This document shows, piece by piece, positions 34,101-43,267 of a stretch of 62,545 nucleotides of DNA. The first letter of the stretch is position 1, and every line of letters begins with the position of its first letter. Source of the DNA: an uncultured bacterium (GTDB taxonomy: Bacteria; Myxococcota_A; Polyangia; Polyangiales; Houyiibacteriaceae); NCBI GenBank assembly GCA_938024995.1, contig CALJDU010000035.1, positions 1 through 62,545 on the forward strand, written 5' to 3'. Position numbers and translations under genes: made by a program. Under the pieces are notes generated by a model, which saw only the letters and a list, made by a program, of their open reading frames with translations, made no database searches and had not been told where the DNA came from.

Positions 34101-35351
34101 ATGCGCCGTCGTCACTTCCTCTATTGCTCCGCTTGTGCCTCCGCCTCCACGTTGATCGGGTGCAAGGACCCCATGGAGATGACCGATGCGTCCATGGACG
34201 CCTCCGCGGATGCGCTCGATGGCGATCTCGACGGCGGGGTCGACGGCGGGGTCGACAGCGCCCTCCCCGACACCGCGCTCGAATGTGAGAACACCTTCGC
34301 CGGCGGGACCCTCCTCGGCGTGGTGCCCTTCGTCGGGAACGACCGGCCGCTCGAAGTGCGGACCGGACGGGGCTGGGACGGGCGGCTTTACACCGACCTC
34401 TCGAGCGTGCCGGAAGAGACCGTTGTTCCGAACGAGACGTTCTACATCCGCACCCTCGACCCCGATCGGCTGGACCGCAGCGCGGCGTGGCAGGTGGAGG
34501 TCTCTGGTTTGGCCGAGGCGACCTCGCTCTCGCTTGACGATCTCGTCGGCACCGGTGTGCGCGACATGGGGCTGCACGTGCTGGAGTGTTCCGGAAACGG
34601 CGGACCTTCCTTTGGTCTGATGAGCGCTGCGCAATGGGGCGGCGTCCCGGTCATGGAGGTGCTCGACCGCCTCTCGATTGACCCCGAGGCGACCGCGGTC
34701 GAGGTTCGCGGCTTCGACGATCACTCCGTGCCTTCTATCGGCGGGCACTCCACTCCCGGGGCGGCATGGATCTTCACCTTTGACCAGCTCGCGTCCGCCG
34801 GCGCGTTCTTCGCGACCGAGATGAATGGCGAGCCGCTGCCGAACGACCACGGCGCCCCGGTTCGACTCTACGTGCCAGGTTGGTACGGGTGCTCATGCAT
34901 CAAGTGGGTCAACAGCCTCCGCTTCGTCGATGACTCCGAGCCGGCCACCGGTCAGATGCGAGAGTTCGCGACCCGCACGCATCAACCCCGCTCCGCGACG
35001 CTCGCGTCAGAGTTCCTCCCCGCGATGATGGACCAAGCGGCGATGCCGGTGCGCGTCGAAAAGTGGCGCGTCGACGGCGCGATTGTCTACCGCGTGTACG
35101 GCATTCTCTGGGGCGGCCAGCGGCCGACAGACCCGCTCATCTTGGGGTGGGGCGGAGACGCGAACCAGTTGCTCATCGAGACCTGTCCACCTCACGCCAT
35201 GAACGCAATGTGGACGGTGTGGCAGACCGCGTGGCGCCCGAGCCGAACCGGCGATCACTCCCTTCGCATGCGCATCGAGGACCCGAGCATCGACACCAAT
35301 CGATTGGACACCGGCTACTACGCGCGCAACGTCGACATCGACGAGATCTGA
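34101..35351 (+). CDS. Sulfite-oxidase-family molybdopterin lipoprotein (Tat-type)
   Basis: A 416-residue protein from the ATG at 34101. The N-terminus MRRRHFLYCSACASAS has an RRxFL twin-arginine motif and is followed by a lipobox LIGC (Cys21), so it should be exported folded and lipidated. An Asp/Gly-rich linker follows. The catalytic part shows the sulfite oxidase/molybdopterin-dependent oxidoreductase domain: 'ETFYIRTLDPDRLD', 'WQVEVSGLAE', the cofactor Cys163 in LHVLECSGNG, 'GVPVMEVLDRLSID', 'HGAPVRLYVPGWYGCSCIKWV', and a C-terminal dimerisation (Mo-co_dimer) domain. It may oxidise sulfite or reduce methionine sulfoxide; no haem subunit is seen nearby. Upstream starts lack signal character. 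Confidence 0.8.
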   Translation: MRRRHFLYCSACASASTLIGCKDPMEMTDASMDASADALDGDLDGGVDGGVDSALPDTALECENTFAGGTLLGVVPFVGNDRPLEVRTGRGWDGRLYTDLSSVPEETVVPNETFYIRTLDPDRLDRSAAWQVEVSGLAEATSLSLDDLVGTGVRDMGLHVLECSGNGGPSFGLMSAAQWGGVPVMEVLDRLSIDPEATAVEVRGFDDHSVPSIGGHSTPGAAWIFTFDQLASAGAFFATEMNGEPLPNDHGAPVRLYVPGWYGCSCIKWVNSLRFVDDSEPATGQMREFATRTHQPRSATLASEFLPAMMDQAAMPVRVEKWRVDGAIVYRVYGILWGGQRPTDPLILGWGGDANQLLIETCPPHAMNAMWTVWQTAWRPSRTGDHSLRMRIEDPSIDTNRLDTGYYARNVDIDEI

Positions 35352-35512
35352 ACACGAGCAGACCCGTTCGGGACGCGATCATCCTGATGGAGGTTGTCTT
35401 GGACCGCCTTCCGGTGGGTCTCTTCATGCAAGAGGCTTGAATCGCGCGCGGCAGGGTGAAGCGGTCGACGCGTGACTTTCCGAGCGACCCCTGTGTCTCC
35501 AACACTGATCTC

Positions 35513-35914
35513 ATGTCTGCCAACGCAAGCGCTTCTTCCGCTCTCCCCAGCTCCTGCAGCGTCTCTTGGTATCGCGACGGCGTGATGGAGTTCACGTACC
35601 GCGGCAACGTGACGACTGACGATCTCACTGGCATCGTCGCGGAAGCCCAACGCATGACCGCGGAGCGTGCACCCACGCTCCAGCTTGTCGACACGCTCGC
35701 CGTCACAAGCGTTCCGCCGGAGATCGGAGGGATCCTCAATCGCCTCCTCGAGTCCTACCGCGAAGCTGGCGGCAGGACCGTGGTGATGATCGCGTCGGGG
35801 TCGCTCAACCAGATGCTCGGGCGGTCCATGAGCTTTGGAGCCGGCGTCGCGCTCGAGCTTTTCGAAAGCCGCGAGGAGGCCTTGCAGTTCGTGGCGCAGT
35901 ACTTCGCGAAGTGA
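35513..35914 (+). CDS. STAS-like single-domain protein
   Basis: A 133-residue soluble protein from the ATG at 35513 (an upstream in-frame start at 35456 adds residues of low plausibility). Pattern: strand SVSWYRDGVMEFTYRG, helix DDLTGIVAEAQRMTAE, strand TLQLVDTLAVTS, helix ILNRLLESYREA, strand RTVVMIAS and the helix REEALQFVAQYF. This matches the STAS/SpoIIAA-like proteins that often occur alone in myxobacteria as regulatory modules. It resembles the product at 4252 in length and order of elements. The partner is unknown. It follows the sulfite-oxidase-like gene by 161 bp. Confidence 0.55.
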   Translation: MSANASASSALPSSCSVSWYRDGVMEFTYRGNVTTDDLTGIVAEAQRMTAERAPTLQLVDTLAVTSVPPEIGGILNRLLESYREAGGRTVVMIASGSLNQMLGRSMSFGAGVALELFESREEALQFVAQYFAK

Positions 35915-35965
35915 CACGCGGCGCGACCAAACGTCGCGGTTGAAAATGGCGCGCGCGTTCTCACG

Positions 35966-37195
35966 TCACGGGACGTACGAGACGATCTCCAGCGCGAGCG
36001 CGACGTCTTCGATGTCTTCCTCCGTCGAACCGAAGACGAACTCCAAGCGCTCTCCCTCGGTCGCGGTGAACCGAATGGTCGAGCCGCATCCCAGCTGCCC
36101 ACCGGCGCCTCCTGCGCTGCACAAATCGTGAAGTGACATGACCATCCCAGCCGTTCGGATGCGGGCTCGATAGAAGCCGGTGAACGGCGCGGTCCACCTG
36201 CGACGTCCGGAGTAGACGACCCCGCGCGCGCACGACGGATTGTGCGGAGGGTCATCGCTATCGGTACTCACGACGAAGGCTGCCGGTTCCTCGAAGACGA
36301 TGTTGAGGTCGGAACCGAGGCTGCCGCTGGAGTAGACCCGACATGAGAGGCCAAGGGACGCGCGCCCGGTGGGTAAATACGGACGGTCACACACCGCGGC
36401 GCAGTCGTCGTCCGCGCAGCTCACGTCACCGTCGCCGTCTTCGTCTTCGGGCGTGCTGCAGACCTCGGTTCCATCGTGCGCCTCAACGTCGATGGTGACG
36501 GAGTAGATCGTCGCAGAGGACGGCCCCGCGACCGAGATGATGAAGCTCTCTCCGGCGCGTGCGTCGACCCACTGTTCGGTGCGCTGTTGGCAAGCGACGG
36601 GTTCCAGGCAACCAGGCAGCTCGCGATGGACGAGGAGAGCTTCGGCGTCGAGCTCCCCAGGCGTGATGAGGTAACGTCCGTCGCGCGGCGCCTCCCACCG
36701 CACCGCGTTGCCGACGAGCAAATCGAAGTAAGCCGACGGATCCGCTTCTAGGTCACACGCGCGGAGCTCTTCGAAGACCGTCGTGTCTTCCCCGATTCCG
36801 CCACGTCCAGTGTAAACGCGCCCTAAGCCGGAGCGGGCATCGCTGATGAACTCGGGCATGGGCGCGCAAAACGGAGGCGGAGCCGAATCCGGAAGCGACG
36901 CATCGGTGCCTGTGTCGGCGCCTGTGTCACTGCCCGCGTCGGTGGCTGTATCGGTGGCGGCGTCGGTCGTCGCATCAGCCACGTCGGAGGCCGCGTCGGC
37001 TGGAGCATCAGGGCCCGCGTCCCTTTCCGCGTCCGGCGGCGCGTCCGGCGCGTCAACGCGCGCGTCCATCTCCGCATCAGCGCTTGCGTCCCCGCCCACA
37101 TCCGCGGCCGAGCTGTCCCCGACGTCTGCCCTGTCGTCGTCTCCGCATCCCGTCATGATCAACAAAGCGAGCAACCCTATTCGCGTACAGCGCAT
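35966..37195 (-). CDS. Lipoprotein with long Asp/Ala linker, hypothetical
   Basis: A 409-residue protein: lipobox MTGC (Cys17) then about 90 residues of nearly pure Asp/Ala/Ser/Thr/Gly (e.g. DAAPDAPADAASDVADATTDAA-type runs). The C-terminal 280 residues have two beta-sandwich-like halves: 'NAVRWEAPRDGRYLITPGELDAEALLVH', 'ESFIISVAGPSS', a Cys-rich insertion CADDDCAAVC of the Asp/Cys kind, and 'RRWTAPFTGFYRARIRTAG' with 'GERLEFVFGSTEEDIEDVALALEI'. These 'W-APxxGxYxxxI' strands are typical of PPC-like domains. No enzyme motif is visible. The linker probably spans the cell wall. Confidence 0.7.
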   Translation of the reverse strand: MRCTRIGLLALLIMTGCGDDDRADVGDSSAADVGGDASADAEMDARVDAPDAPPDAERDAGPDAPADAASDVADATTDAATDTATDAGSDTGADTGTDASLPDSAPPPFCAPMPEFISDARSGLGRVYTGRGGIGEDTTVFEELRACDLEADPSAYFDLLVGNAVRWEAPRDGRYLITPGELDAEALLVHRELPGCLEPVACQQRTEQWVDARAGESFIISVAGPSSATIYSVTIDVEAHDGTEVCSTPEDEDGDGDVSCADDDCAAVCDRPYLPTGRASLGLSCRVYSSGSLGSDLNIVFEEPAAFVVSTDSDDPPHNPSCARGVVYSGRRRWTAPFTGFYRARIRTAGMVMSLHDLCSAGGAGGQLGCGSTIRFTATEGERLEFVFGSTEEDIEDVALALEIVSYVP

Positions 37196-37297
37196 GGACG
37201 ACAGTAGCCCGTGGTCGCCAATACGATCATCTGGAGGACGAAAATGTGTGGGTCGCGGGTAAACGAGGCTTCAAAGCGGCTCGCTCGCGCCTTGAAC

Positions 37298-39598
37298 TCA
37301 CTCGGAACGTGGCCGCTCATGACGGCTCGCCAAATCACAGACCACCCCGACCCGCTCGTTGGATGGCGTCGTGACTCGACCCTGGAGGCGACCGTTTTGG
37401 GCGGTCAACGTCTCCGTCCGGCTGAGCTCGAGCTTCGCGATGCACCAGTCGTCCCGTTGCATGCGCAAGGACGCGACCCATCCCGAGCGGCCCGGGAAGT
37501 CCGTGCCCACCTGAACGCGCACACGTCCGGTGCCGCTCCGTTGGCAAATGCCTCCGAAGCGACGAGGCGCGCGTCGCCAGTTCCCTCCGCGCACAACCAA
37601 CGCGGGCACGCGTCCGATCGAAGGCTGCGGTGTCTCCACTCGAGGAAGCGGCCTCGCTCTGCGTTCGTACCACCCCAGCAGATCGGCGTTGTAGGCGCGG
37701 CGCTCCCCGGCGCGTTCACGACAGCCAAGCTCGATCCGAAGAAGGTCTGGATCGTCGACCGCGAACGACCGCGTCAGCGGGACTTCGAGGTGATCCCAAT
37801 GCAGGAGCGTTGTCTCGCCGAGGGCGCACGCGACGTCTGAACACCTCACGAACGGAATCGGAACACGCAGCGTGGTCTCCACTTTGTGCCACGTGCGACC
37901 TCCGTCACGTGTGTCGAAGACGTGGCCGGTGTTCGCGCCATACGCCACGCCGTGCGTCGCTGTGGCGAAGACCACGCCGCGCGTTCCCACCGGCGCGCTT
38001 CGTCGAACGTCACCGCTGGGCTCATGAATCGTAAAGTGAAGTGGACGGTTCGGTTCAATCACACCAGGCGAACAAAACGGCGCGGCGTCGAAGAGAGCTG
38101 CGCTCATGTCCACTCCGCCGTACTTGTCGAGGTCGCACCCTTCCCGCCACTTCGGGAAGCTCACCGCGACGTCCCGACCCCCGAGCGATCCACTGTGGCG
38201 CCCGTGGTCCACCTCCACGACGCGGTTCTCACCGAGCAACATGACGCGACCTCGCGCGAGCCGCGTGTACTCCACTGCGGTCAATATCTGCGGCGCCCGG
38301 AGTTCGCGTGAGCTCGGACGAAAGACCGACGCGCCCAAGACTTCGCCCAAGTCGTGAACCGCGACAGGTGTGACCTCCAGACGCCGTTTCGACGGTAGTC
38401 GCGGCGGCGTCCACTGGTAACGATCCACCACGTTCAACTCGCGATGGCTCTCTCCGAACGGCCGAGGTGAACTCAACACGTGAGCTGCGCCGACCTCGAA
38501 GCGCAGGAGGTCGCGCGCGAGCTGAGACTCCAAATAGGCAGAACGCTCAAGACGCGCGACGGAGTACTCGATCGTATGGGGACGAAGTAAACGCTGAGCG
38601 CGATCATCAGGTTCGGCCTGATACGGCTCCGCGCCTTCGACCTGCTGACCCCGGCGGCCCTCCACGAACAACGTGTGCGACCAACGACGACCGTTCCAGT
38701 GACGTCGCACGCGCGCGCGATCGAGCGGAGTGAGCGCCCCATCGTCGAGCTGGATGCGAAACGCCATTCCGTCGAGCGCGATGGCGACGAACTCATCCGG
38801 CCACCGCACCCCGTCGCCTCGCGCGGTCGCCGCGAGCGGCAGCAACCGACCTGGAGGCAGCCGAACGATCGAAGAGATCGGGATCGGTTGGTCGCGGTGA
38901 AGGAGTGGACGCGTCTCGCGACAGTCCACGTGGATCGTCGAACCATCGGAGAGGAGAACGTACGCGGACCCAGGTTGTTGCCAGAGCGTTCGTTGGACGC
39001 CCGCGGGGAGCTCGTGGGAGATCCAAGGACGGTTGAGGACGTGATCGTAGTCGAGCACCATGCCGTCCCGCGTGAGCACGCGGAACCGCTGTCGCCAGGT
39101 CGGGATTCGCTCCGTCCGGCAGTCCACGACGGCGGCGAACTCGGTCACGGTCACGGCGCGCCCCATCGTGAGCTCACCCTCTTTGAGAAACAGGGGCGTG
39201 TTGCCGACGAACAGCGCCTTCCCCTCGTACTCGTCGAACGACCAGACCGCCTGCTCCGGTGCATTTTGGAACGCAGGCGCTCTTCTGCTCGCGTCAGCAT
39301 CGCGCCAACCGCGCGAGCGCGGCGTCACCTCGGTGCTGGTGAGATGCGGAACGGGTGAAAGTCGCGCACGCCCACGAATCTTGAGCCGCCGCGGGAACTC
39401 GGTCGAGCGACGAGCGAGAGGAGGACGTGAAGCGACGCGACCGGGTGGAGGGGCATCGTCGGTGAGAGAGAAGAGGTCGGGCTCTGGCTCGGCGACACTT
39501 GCGCCCGCGCCGCACCCGACGAGGACGCACAACCCAAAGATCCATCTACCGCGCACCCACGTGCTACGCGCCGCGACGTGAACGTCTCCCCCAGTCAC
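37298..39598 (-). CDS. Large secreted lipoprotein with BNR-like repeat
   Basis: A 766-residue protein. The start is uncertain: the GTG at 39598 precedes a signal WIFGLCVLVGC (lipobox LVGC), and a closer GTG at 39556 would give the same signal with a shorter charged region. The body is Arg-rich with regular strands (LFLKEGELTMG, FAAVVDCRTERIP, VLLSDGSTIHVDC) and near residue 595 the segment HVFDTRDGGRTWHKVE, an Asp-box (BNR/Ycf48-like) repeat. A beta-propeller is likely. Three or more Cys pairs point to export. The codon usage and Arg content differ somewhat from nearby lipoproteins. Function unknown. Confidence 0.6.
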   Translation of the reverse strand: MTGGDVHVAARSTWVRGRWIFGLCVLVGCGAGASVAEPEPDLFSLTDDAPPPGRVASRPPLARRSTEFPRRLKIRGRARLSPVPHLTSTEVTPRSRGWRDADASRRAPAFQNAPEQAVWSFDEYEGKALFVGNTPLFLKEGELTMGRAVTVTEFAAVVDCRTERIPTWRQRFRVLTRDGMVLDYDHVLNRPWISHELPAGVQRTLWQQPGSAYVLLSDGSTIHVDCRETRPLLHRDQPIPISSIVRLPPGRLLPLAATARGDGVRWPDEFVAIALDGMAFRIQLDDGALTPLDRARVRRHWNGRRWSHTLFVEGRRGQQVEGAEPYQAEPDDRAQRLLRPHTIEYSVARLERSAYLESQLARDLLRFEVGAAHVLSSPRPFGESHRELNVVDRYQWTPPRLPSKRRLEVTPVAVHDLGEVLGASVFRPSSRELRAPQILTAVEYTRLARGRVMLLGENRVVEVDHGRHSGSLGGRDVAVSFPKWREGCDLDKYGGVDMSAALFDAAPFCSPGVIEPNRPLHFTIHEPSGDVRRSAPVGTRGVVFATATHGVAYGANTGHVFDTRDGGRTWHKVETTLRVPIPFVRCSDVACALGETTLLHWDHLEVPLTRSFAVDDPDLLRIELGCRERAGERRAYNADLLGWYERRARPLPRVETPQPSIGRVPALVVRGGNWRRAPRRFGGICQRSGTGRVRVQVGTDFPGRSGWVASLRMQRDDWCIAKLELSRTETLTAQNGRLQGRVTTPSNERVGVVCDLASRHERPRSE

Positions 39599-39602
39599 TC
39601 AA

Positions 39603-39614
39603 GAAGTATACTTC
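39603..39614. promoter_or_regulatory. Perfect 12-bp palindrome in divergent gap, operator candidate
   Basis: GAAGTATACTTC is a perfect palindrome in the 73-bp gap between the leftward propeller-like gene (start 39598) and the rightward Coq4-like gene (start 39672). Its core TATACT could also act as a -10 element. A second short inverted repeat, AGTCT/AGACT, lies at 39654-39665. Confidence 0.5.
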
Positions 39615-39671
39615 GAACCCAAGCTCGACCCTCCGCGTGTCTCACGAAAGGAAAGTCTCTAGACTGAGTTT

Positions 39672-40460
39672 ATGGGCCGCGCGCATCACATCAGCTATCC
39701 GCTTCGCCCCACAGAGCACTCGCCCCCAGGCGCGCACTTCCAGTTCCCGCATCCGCGCCTTGTCGCGAACGCTTTGCTCGCTGGCGCGCGCGTGTTCGTC
39801 GACTCGAACCGCACCGAGGACATCCTCACGATCGAGGAGGCCATGATCGAAGGGCAGCTGAACTACCTGCTCGAGTCGAACTTCATGGCGCGGGGCGAAG
39901 GTGCGGACATCATGCGGGAACGCCCCGAGCTCAAGGACGTGGACCCGGCGCGTTTCTGGGAGATGCCAGAGGGTTCCTTCGGACGCGCGGTCGCCGCGTT
40001 CTTGGACCGCAACAGCTTCACATACCTGCCCTATCAGTCCTCATCGGACCGGCTTGAGCGTAACGACCCGACCGCGAACTACTTGCTCCGACGGATCCGC
40101 GAATCTCACGACTTTTGGCATGTCCTCATGGACTTCAACACCGACGGGCATGAAGAGATCTTGATCCACGCGTTTACGTTGGCGCAGGTCGGCAACCCCG
40201 TGTCGGTCGCGCTGCTCGTGTTCGGGGGCCTCAAACACATGGTCTTCGAGGGACGCATTGGCTGTCTCCGGAGCGGTCTCACGGAAGCGTATCGGCGCGG
40301 CTCGAACGCCAGCTCTCTGCTCACGGTCTACTGGGAGCGTCACTTCGACAAGCCGCTCGAACAAGTTCGTCGCGAGCTAGGAGTGACGCCATGGACAGCG
40401 GCCGATCGCAACGCGACCGCGCCGTTCAAGCTCCGCGGGCCAAGCCCAACGCAGGCGTAG
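39672..40460 (+). CDS. Coq4-family ubiquinone-biosynthesis-like protein
   Basis: A 262-residue soluble protein. The key Coq4 motif HDxxH-x11-E is present: HDFWH at residues 146-150 and Glu162. Further family-like parts are 'YLPYQSSSDRLERNDPTANYLLRRIRESHD', 'EEILIHAFTLAQVGNPVSVALLV' and 'MVFEGRIGCLRSGLTEAYRRGSNASSLLTVYWERHFDKPLEQVRRELGV'. Coq4 binds a metal and prepares quinone precursors in mitochondria and some bacteria. No other ubiquinone gene is in the window, so this copy may be an orphan with another role. It reads from a gap holding a perfect palindrome. Confidence 0.8.
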   Translation: MGRAHHISYPLRPTEHSPPGAHFQFPHPRLVANALLAGARVFVDSNRTEDILTIEEAMIEGQLNYLLESNFMARGEGADIMRERPELKDVDPARFWEMPEGSFGRAVAAFLDRNSFTYLPYQSSSDRLERNDPTANYLLRRIRESHDFWHVLMDFNTDGHEEILIHAFTLAQVGNPVSVALLVFGGLKHMVFEGRIGCLRSGLTEAYRRGSNASSLLTVYWERHFDKPLEQVRRELGVTPWTAADRNATAPFKLRGPSPTQA

Positions 40461-40536
40461 CCGTCGCGCGAAGCGAGCACGTCAACCTCTTTGCAGGGGC
40501 CGTTCGGATCGAGGGGAACCCGTCAGCTCGTTCGAC

Positions 40537-41418
40537 TCAGCTGGTGTAGTTCGCGCGGTAGGCCTCGGCGATCTCCTGAACGACTTCGGATGGAACATCG
40601 AACCAGTGCAGATCGATCGCGCCATGCGAACCGACCGGACCGATCACGTGAAGGGCGAGGAGGTTCGGATCGCGCGGGCTCACGCCCAGGGCGAACTCAG
40701 TGACCTCGCTCCACGGCAACGCGCGCGCTCCGCTTTCGAACGCGCAGAGGCAACCGTCCGGCGCGAGCAAGAGCACGCGAGGACGTTGGTCGGGGGGCTT
40801 GGGCCGACGGTGAAACGCGCCGACGCCGACGCCTCCGATCGCCCCGACGAGTCCGCTGCCCAACGCGAAAGCAACGCCCAGGTCAGTAGGCAACTGCGCA
40901 ATAGCGCCGAGGATAAGCGCGCCATAGCTCCCGGCGTACGCGAGCGATCCCGACGCCGCGGTGCCGACCACGATCCGCGTCGTGACGGAAGGCGCGTTGG
41001 CCGCGATGGGTACGTTCAGCGCGCCTGGAATGGGCTCGCGACGCGACGCCCGGGCGGTCAGCTCTTCAAGCGAGAGGTGAGGACGGCGTGCGGTTCGTCC
41101 GTGGCGATAGTCGACGACCTGTGACGCCCGCTCCTCGAAGCGCCGCTTGATCCCGATGATGCCTTCGTCCGCGAGGTCCCCCTGCAACATCGCGTTGTCG
41201 ATAATGAACCACGGCGGGTGCGGAGAACGGCGCGGCGCGAGGATGTAGCCCTTCTTCCCGCCCGGGATCACGACGCCGAGCACCGACGCCCAGGGAACGA
41301 GTGAGCCGCGACGACGATGCACGATCGTGATCCCGACGTCGCCGAGCGTCACGCCTGCGTGGGCCCACGACGGGAGCTGCTCGATCGGCACATCATCCAG
41401 CTCAAGTTCGTCTTGCAC
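40537..41418 (-). CDS. Membrane protein with PH-like N-terminal part, hypothetical
   Basis: A 293-residue protein from a GTG start. The N-terminus shows a PH-like strand pattern (VTLGDVGITIVHRRRGSLVPWASVLGVVIPGGK). After a linker of basic and polar residues, about five hydrophobic segments appear in the middle (TRIVVGTAASGSLAYAG, GALILGAIAQLPTDLGVAFALGSGLVGAIGGVGVG), and the C-terminal part is again soluble (VLLLAPDGCLCAFESGARALPWSEVTEFALGV). This PH-like plus membrane layout recalls the protein at 16289. Function unknown. It converges with the Coq4-like gene. Confidence 0.6.
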   Translation of the reverse strand: MQDELELDDVPIEQLPSWAHAGVTLGDVGITIVHRRRGSLVPWASVLGVVIPGGKKGYILAPRRSPHPPWFIIDNAMLQGDLADEGIIGIKRRFEERASQVVDYRHGRTARRPHLSLEELTARASRREPIPGALNVPIAANAPSVTTRIVVGTAASGSLAYAGSYGALILGAIAQLPTDLGVAFALGSGLVGAIGGVGVGAFHRRPKPPDQRPRVLLLAPDGCLCAFESGARALPWSEVTEFALGVSPRDPNLLALHVIGPVGSHGAIDLHWFDVPSEVVQEIAEAYRANYTS

Positions 41419-41697
41419 GCCTGATTGCTATCACCCGGAACGGCTCGTGTGGACCCATGAGCGCGCCGCAGGGTCGAGAACACGTCAGCATGCAGGTCAG
41501 ACGCCTTCTTGAGAACGATTGAGCACATCATCAACCCTTCCACGCCATTCACGTTGATCGTGATCAGCGCGCCCTTCCTTGAGGCGTGGCGAACAGACGG
41601 ACGCCCTTCCCTCGTGGAACGTCTCGACCTCTCCGCGAACTTCAGCGAACAGCGAGCCATCGACGGGGTGGTGGGCACTCGTCACTCTCGCCAACAC
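41419..41697 (-). pseudogene. Possible remnant of a short frameshifted gene
   Basis: In the 298-bp gap between two leftward genes, one frame reads MLARVTSAHHPVDGSLFAEV... to PRLKEG, while the next frame continues GALITINVNGVEGLMMCSIV. The two join if one G is removed from a GGG run near 41570. The joined reading looks protein-like but has no known family and runs into the following gene. It may equally be ordinary intergenic DNA. Confidence is low. Confidence 0.25.
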
Positions 41698-41716
41698 GAG
41701 CTGGGAACGCTCTCCG

Positions 41717-43150
41717 CTACCGCACTCGCTCGAGTTGCCCAGCTCGGACGCGTAGCTGCACTTGCTGCTCTCCGGCGCTGAGCGTGACCAACTGACCCGA
41801 CGCCTCTCCCTCCACGCTCATCGTCGGCCGGTCGGACTCCGCGATCGTCTCCGGGAGGTCAAACGTCTCGAGCGCGCTCTGCATCACGGTCAGCGTCGTG
41901 CCCACGTGAATGTTCTTCAGCTGGTAGGTGAACCGATCCGCGTCCTTTGTGATCGTCAAGAGGTGGTTGGCGTCATGCCGCGACACGCTCGCGCCCTCGG
42001 ACGCGGCCTGAACCAAGGTCTCGCTTCCATCGAGGAACACAGCGTGCGTTCCCTCTTCGTCGCCCCGGAGCACTGCTTGACCGGCGACCAGCCCATTGAG
42101 CCAGAGATGAGCAGGGGCGGTGGTCTCGTAGTTCTCGCAGGCCGCGCCGTTCATCGGGCAGACGTAGTAGGTGTCGGTGGACACGACGAGCACCTCGTCG
42201 GTCCCGATGCGATCACTCATCACGCCCGTGCCGAACAGATGCGTCGTCGCCTGGCACGCGCGCTCGGGCCGCGACTCTTGAATCGAGCAGCGACCGATCA
42301 CCAAGTAGTCCCCAAAGGGCCGGTGGGTGATGTCGCGCGCGAACGCGCGGCGACCGTCGATGAGCCGCACGCGGGTGCTCTCTTCTCCATCGCGAATCGT
42401 GATCGCCCGTAGCGTGTCGCCGAGCATGCCGTCCCCACACGACGTGATGGGTCGCGCGATGAAGATCAGGTCATCTCCGCGAAGCATGACGCGGCTCGCG
42501 ACCTTTTCCCACGAGGCCGACGGCGCGAAGGAGCGCGCGTTACGCATGAGGGAACCATCGGACGCGAGATCAAACACCGCGATCGCCGACATGTTCTCCG
42601 GGAACACCAGCACATAGCGATCGTTGGCGATCGCGCGGCGACGGGTCCGCGAGGAGGCGTCTGCAACGCACGCTTGCGTCATCGCCGCGGGCAACGAGAC
42701 ACGCGCGGTCTCTTCGCCTTCCGGCGTCCGGACCACCAGCTCGTCCGTCTCGGGAGCGCCGTCACCGATCCAGCTCTCGGCCGAGAGCGAGCCGTCGGCT
42801 TGGAGAAAGCCCACGTCAAACGAGGACGACGTCGGCTCCGCGAGCTCCCACGTTCTTCCGCCGTTACGTCGCGGCGGTCGCTCGGCCTGGAGCGGACGAA
42901 GCATGCGCATCAGCCGCGCATGATTTCGAACCCGAGGCATCGCGTTTCCGCGGGGTCGCTCCACGACCGGAGGCGCTTCGTTCTCGCGCGTGATGGTCAC
43001 GACGGGCTCGGCTCGTTGCAGCGGCGCAGGCTGCGCAGGCTCTCGTCGTTCCGGGGCGGGACGCTCGCCCGCGGCGCCGGGAATTGCGATCATGCTTCGC
43101 GCACCGCACGCGGTCGCGAGGACCAAAGAGATCAACAAGAGGGTTCGCAC
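41717..43150 (-). CDS. Secreted lipoprotein, propeller-like, hypothetical
   Basis: A 477-residue protein from a GTG start with lipobox ATAC (Cys15) and a Pro/Arg/Glu linker. The body repeats a strand pattern seen in beta-propellers: RYVLVFPENMSAIAVFDLASDGSL, DDLIFIARPITSCGDG, RAITIRDGEESTRVRLIDGR, DYLVIGRCSIQES and EVLVVSTDTYYVC. Cysteines are paired. No enzyme motif is visible. The end 'QLVTLSAGEQQVQLRVRAGQLERV' is also strand-like. It is transcribed leftward like the spermidine-synthase-like gene upstream, 117 bp away. Confidence 0.6.
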   Translation of the reverse strand: MRTLLLISLVLATACGARSMIAIPGAAGERPAPERREPAQPAPLQRAEPVVTITRENEAPPVVERPRGNAMPRVRNHARLMRMLRPLQAERPPRRNGGRTWELAEPTSSSFDVGFLQADGSLSAESWIGDGAPETDELVVRTPEGEETARVSLPAAMTQACVADASSRTRRRAIANDRYVLVFPENMSAIAVFDLASDGSLMRNARSFAPSASWEKVASRVMLRGDDLIFIARPITSCGDGMLGDTLRAITIRDGEESTRVRLIDGRRAFARDITHRPFGDYLVIGRCSIQESRPERACQATTHLFGTGVMSDRIGTDEVLVVSTDTYYVCPMNGAACENYETTAPAHLWLNGLVAGQAVLRGDEEGTHAVFLDGSETLVQAASEGASVSRHDANHLLTITKDADRFTYQLKNIHVGTTLTVMQSALETFDLPETIAESDRPTMSVEGEASGQLVTLSAGEQQVQLRVRAGQLERVR

Positions 43151-43267
43151 GAGTGGTCCGTCAGGGATTTTGATCGATTGAGGGTGGATGATCGGATCCG
43201 AGGTCGTGTCCTCGAAGACGCGTAAGCCCGACGCGGTGGGTCGTCGGCTGTTGTTCTACGAGTTGCT

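Noticed and set aside
34101..35351. Nitrate reductase or other molybdoenzyme
   Set aside because: Only the sulfite-oxidase-type Cys-containing domain is present; the large bis-MGD domains are absent.
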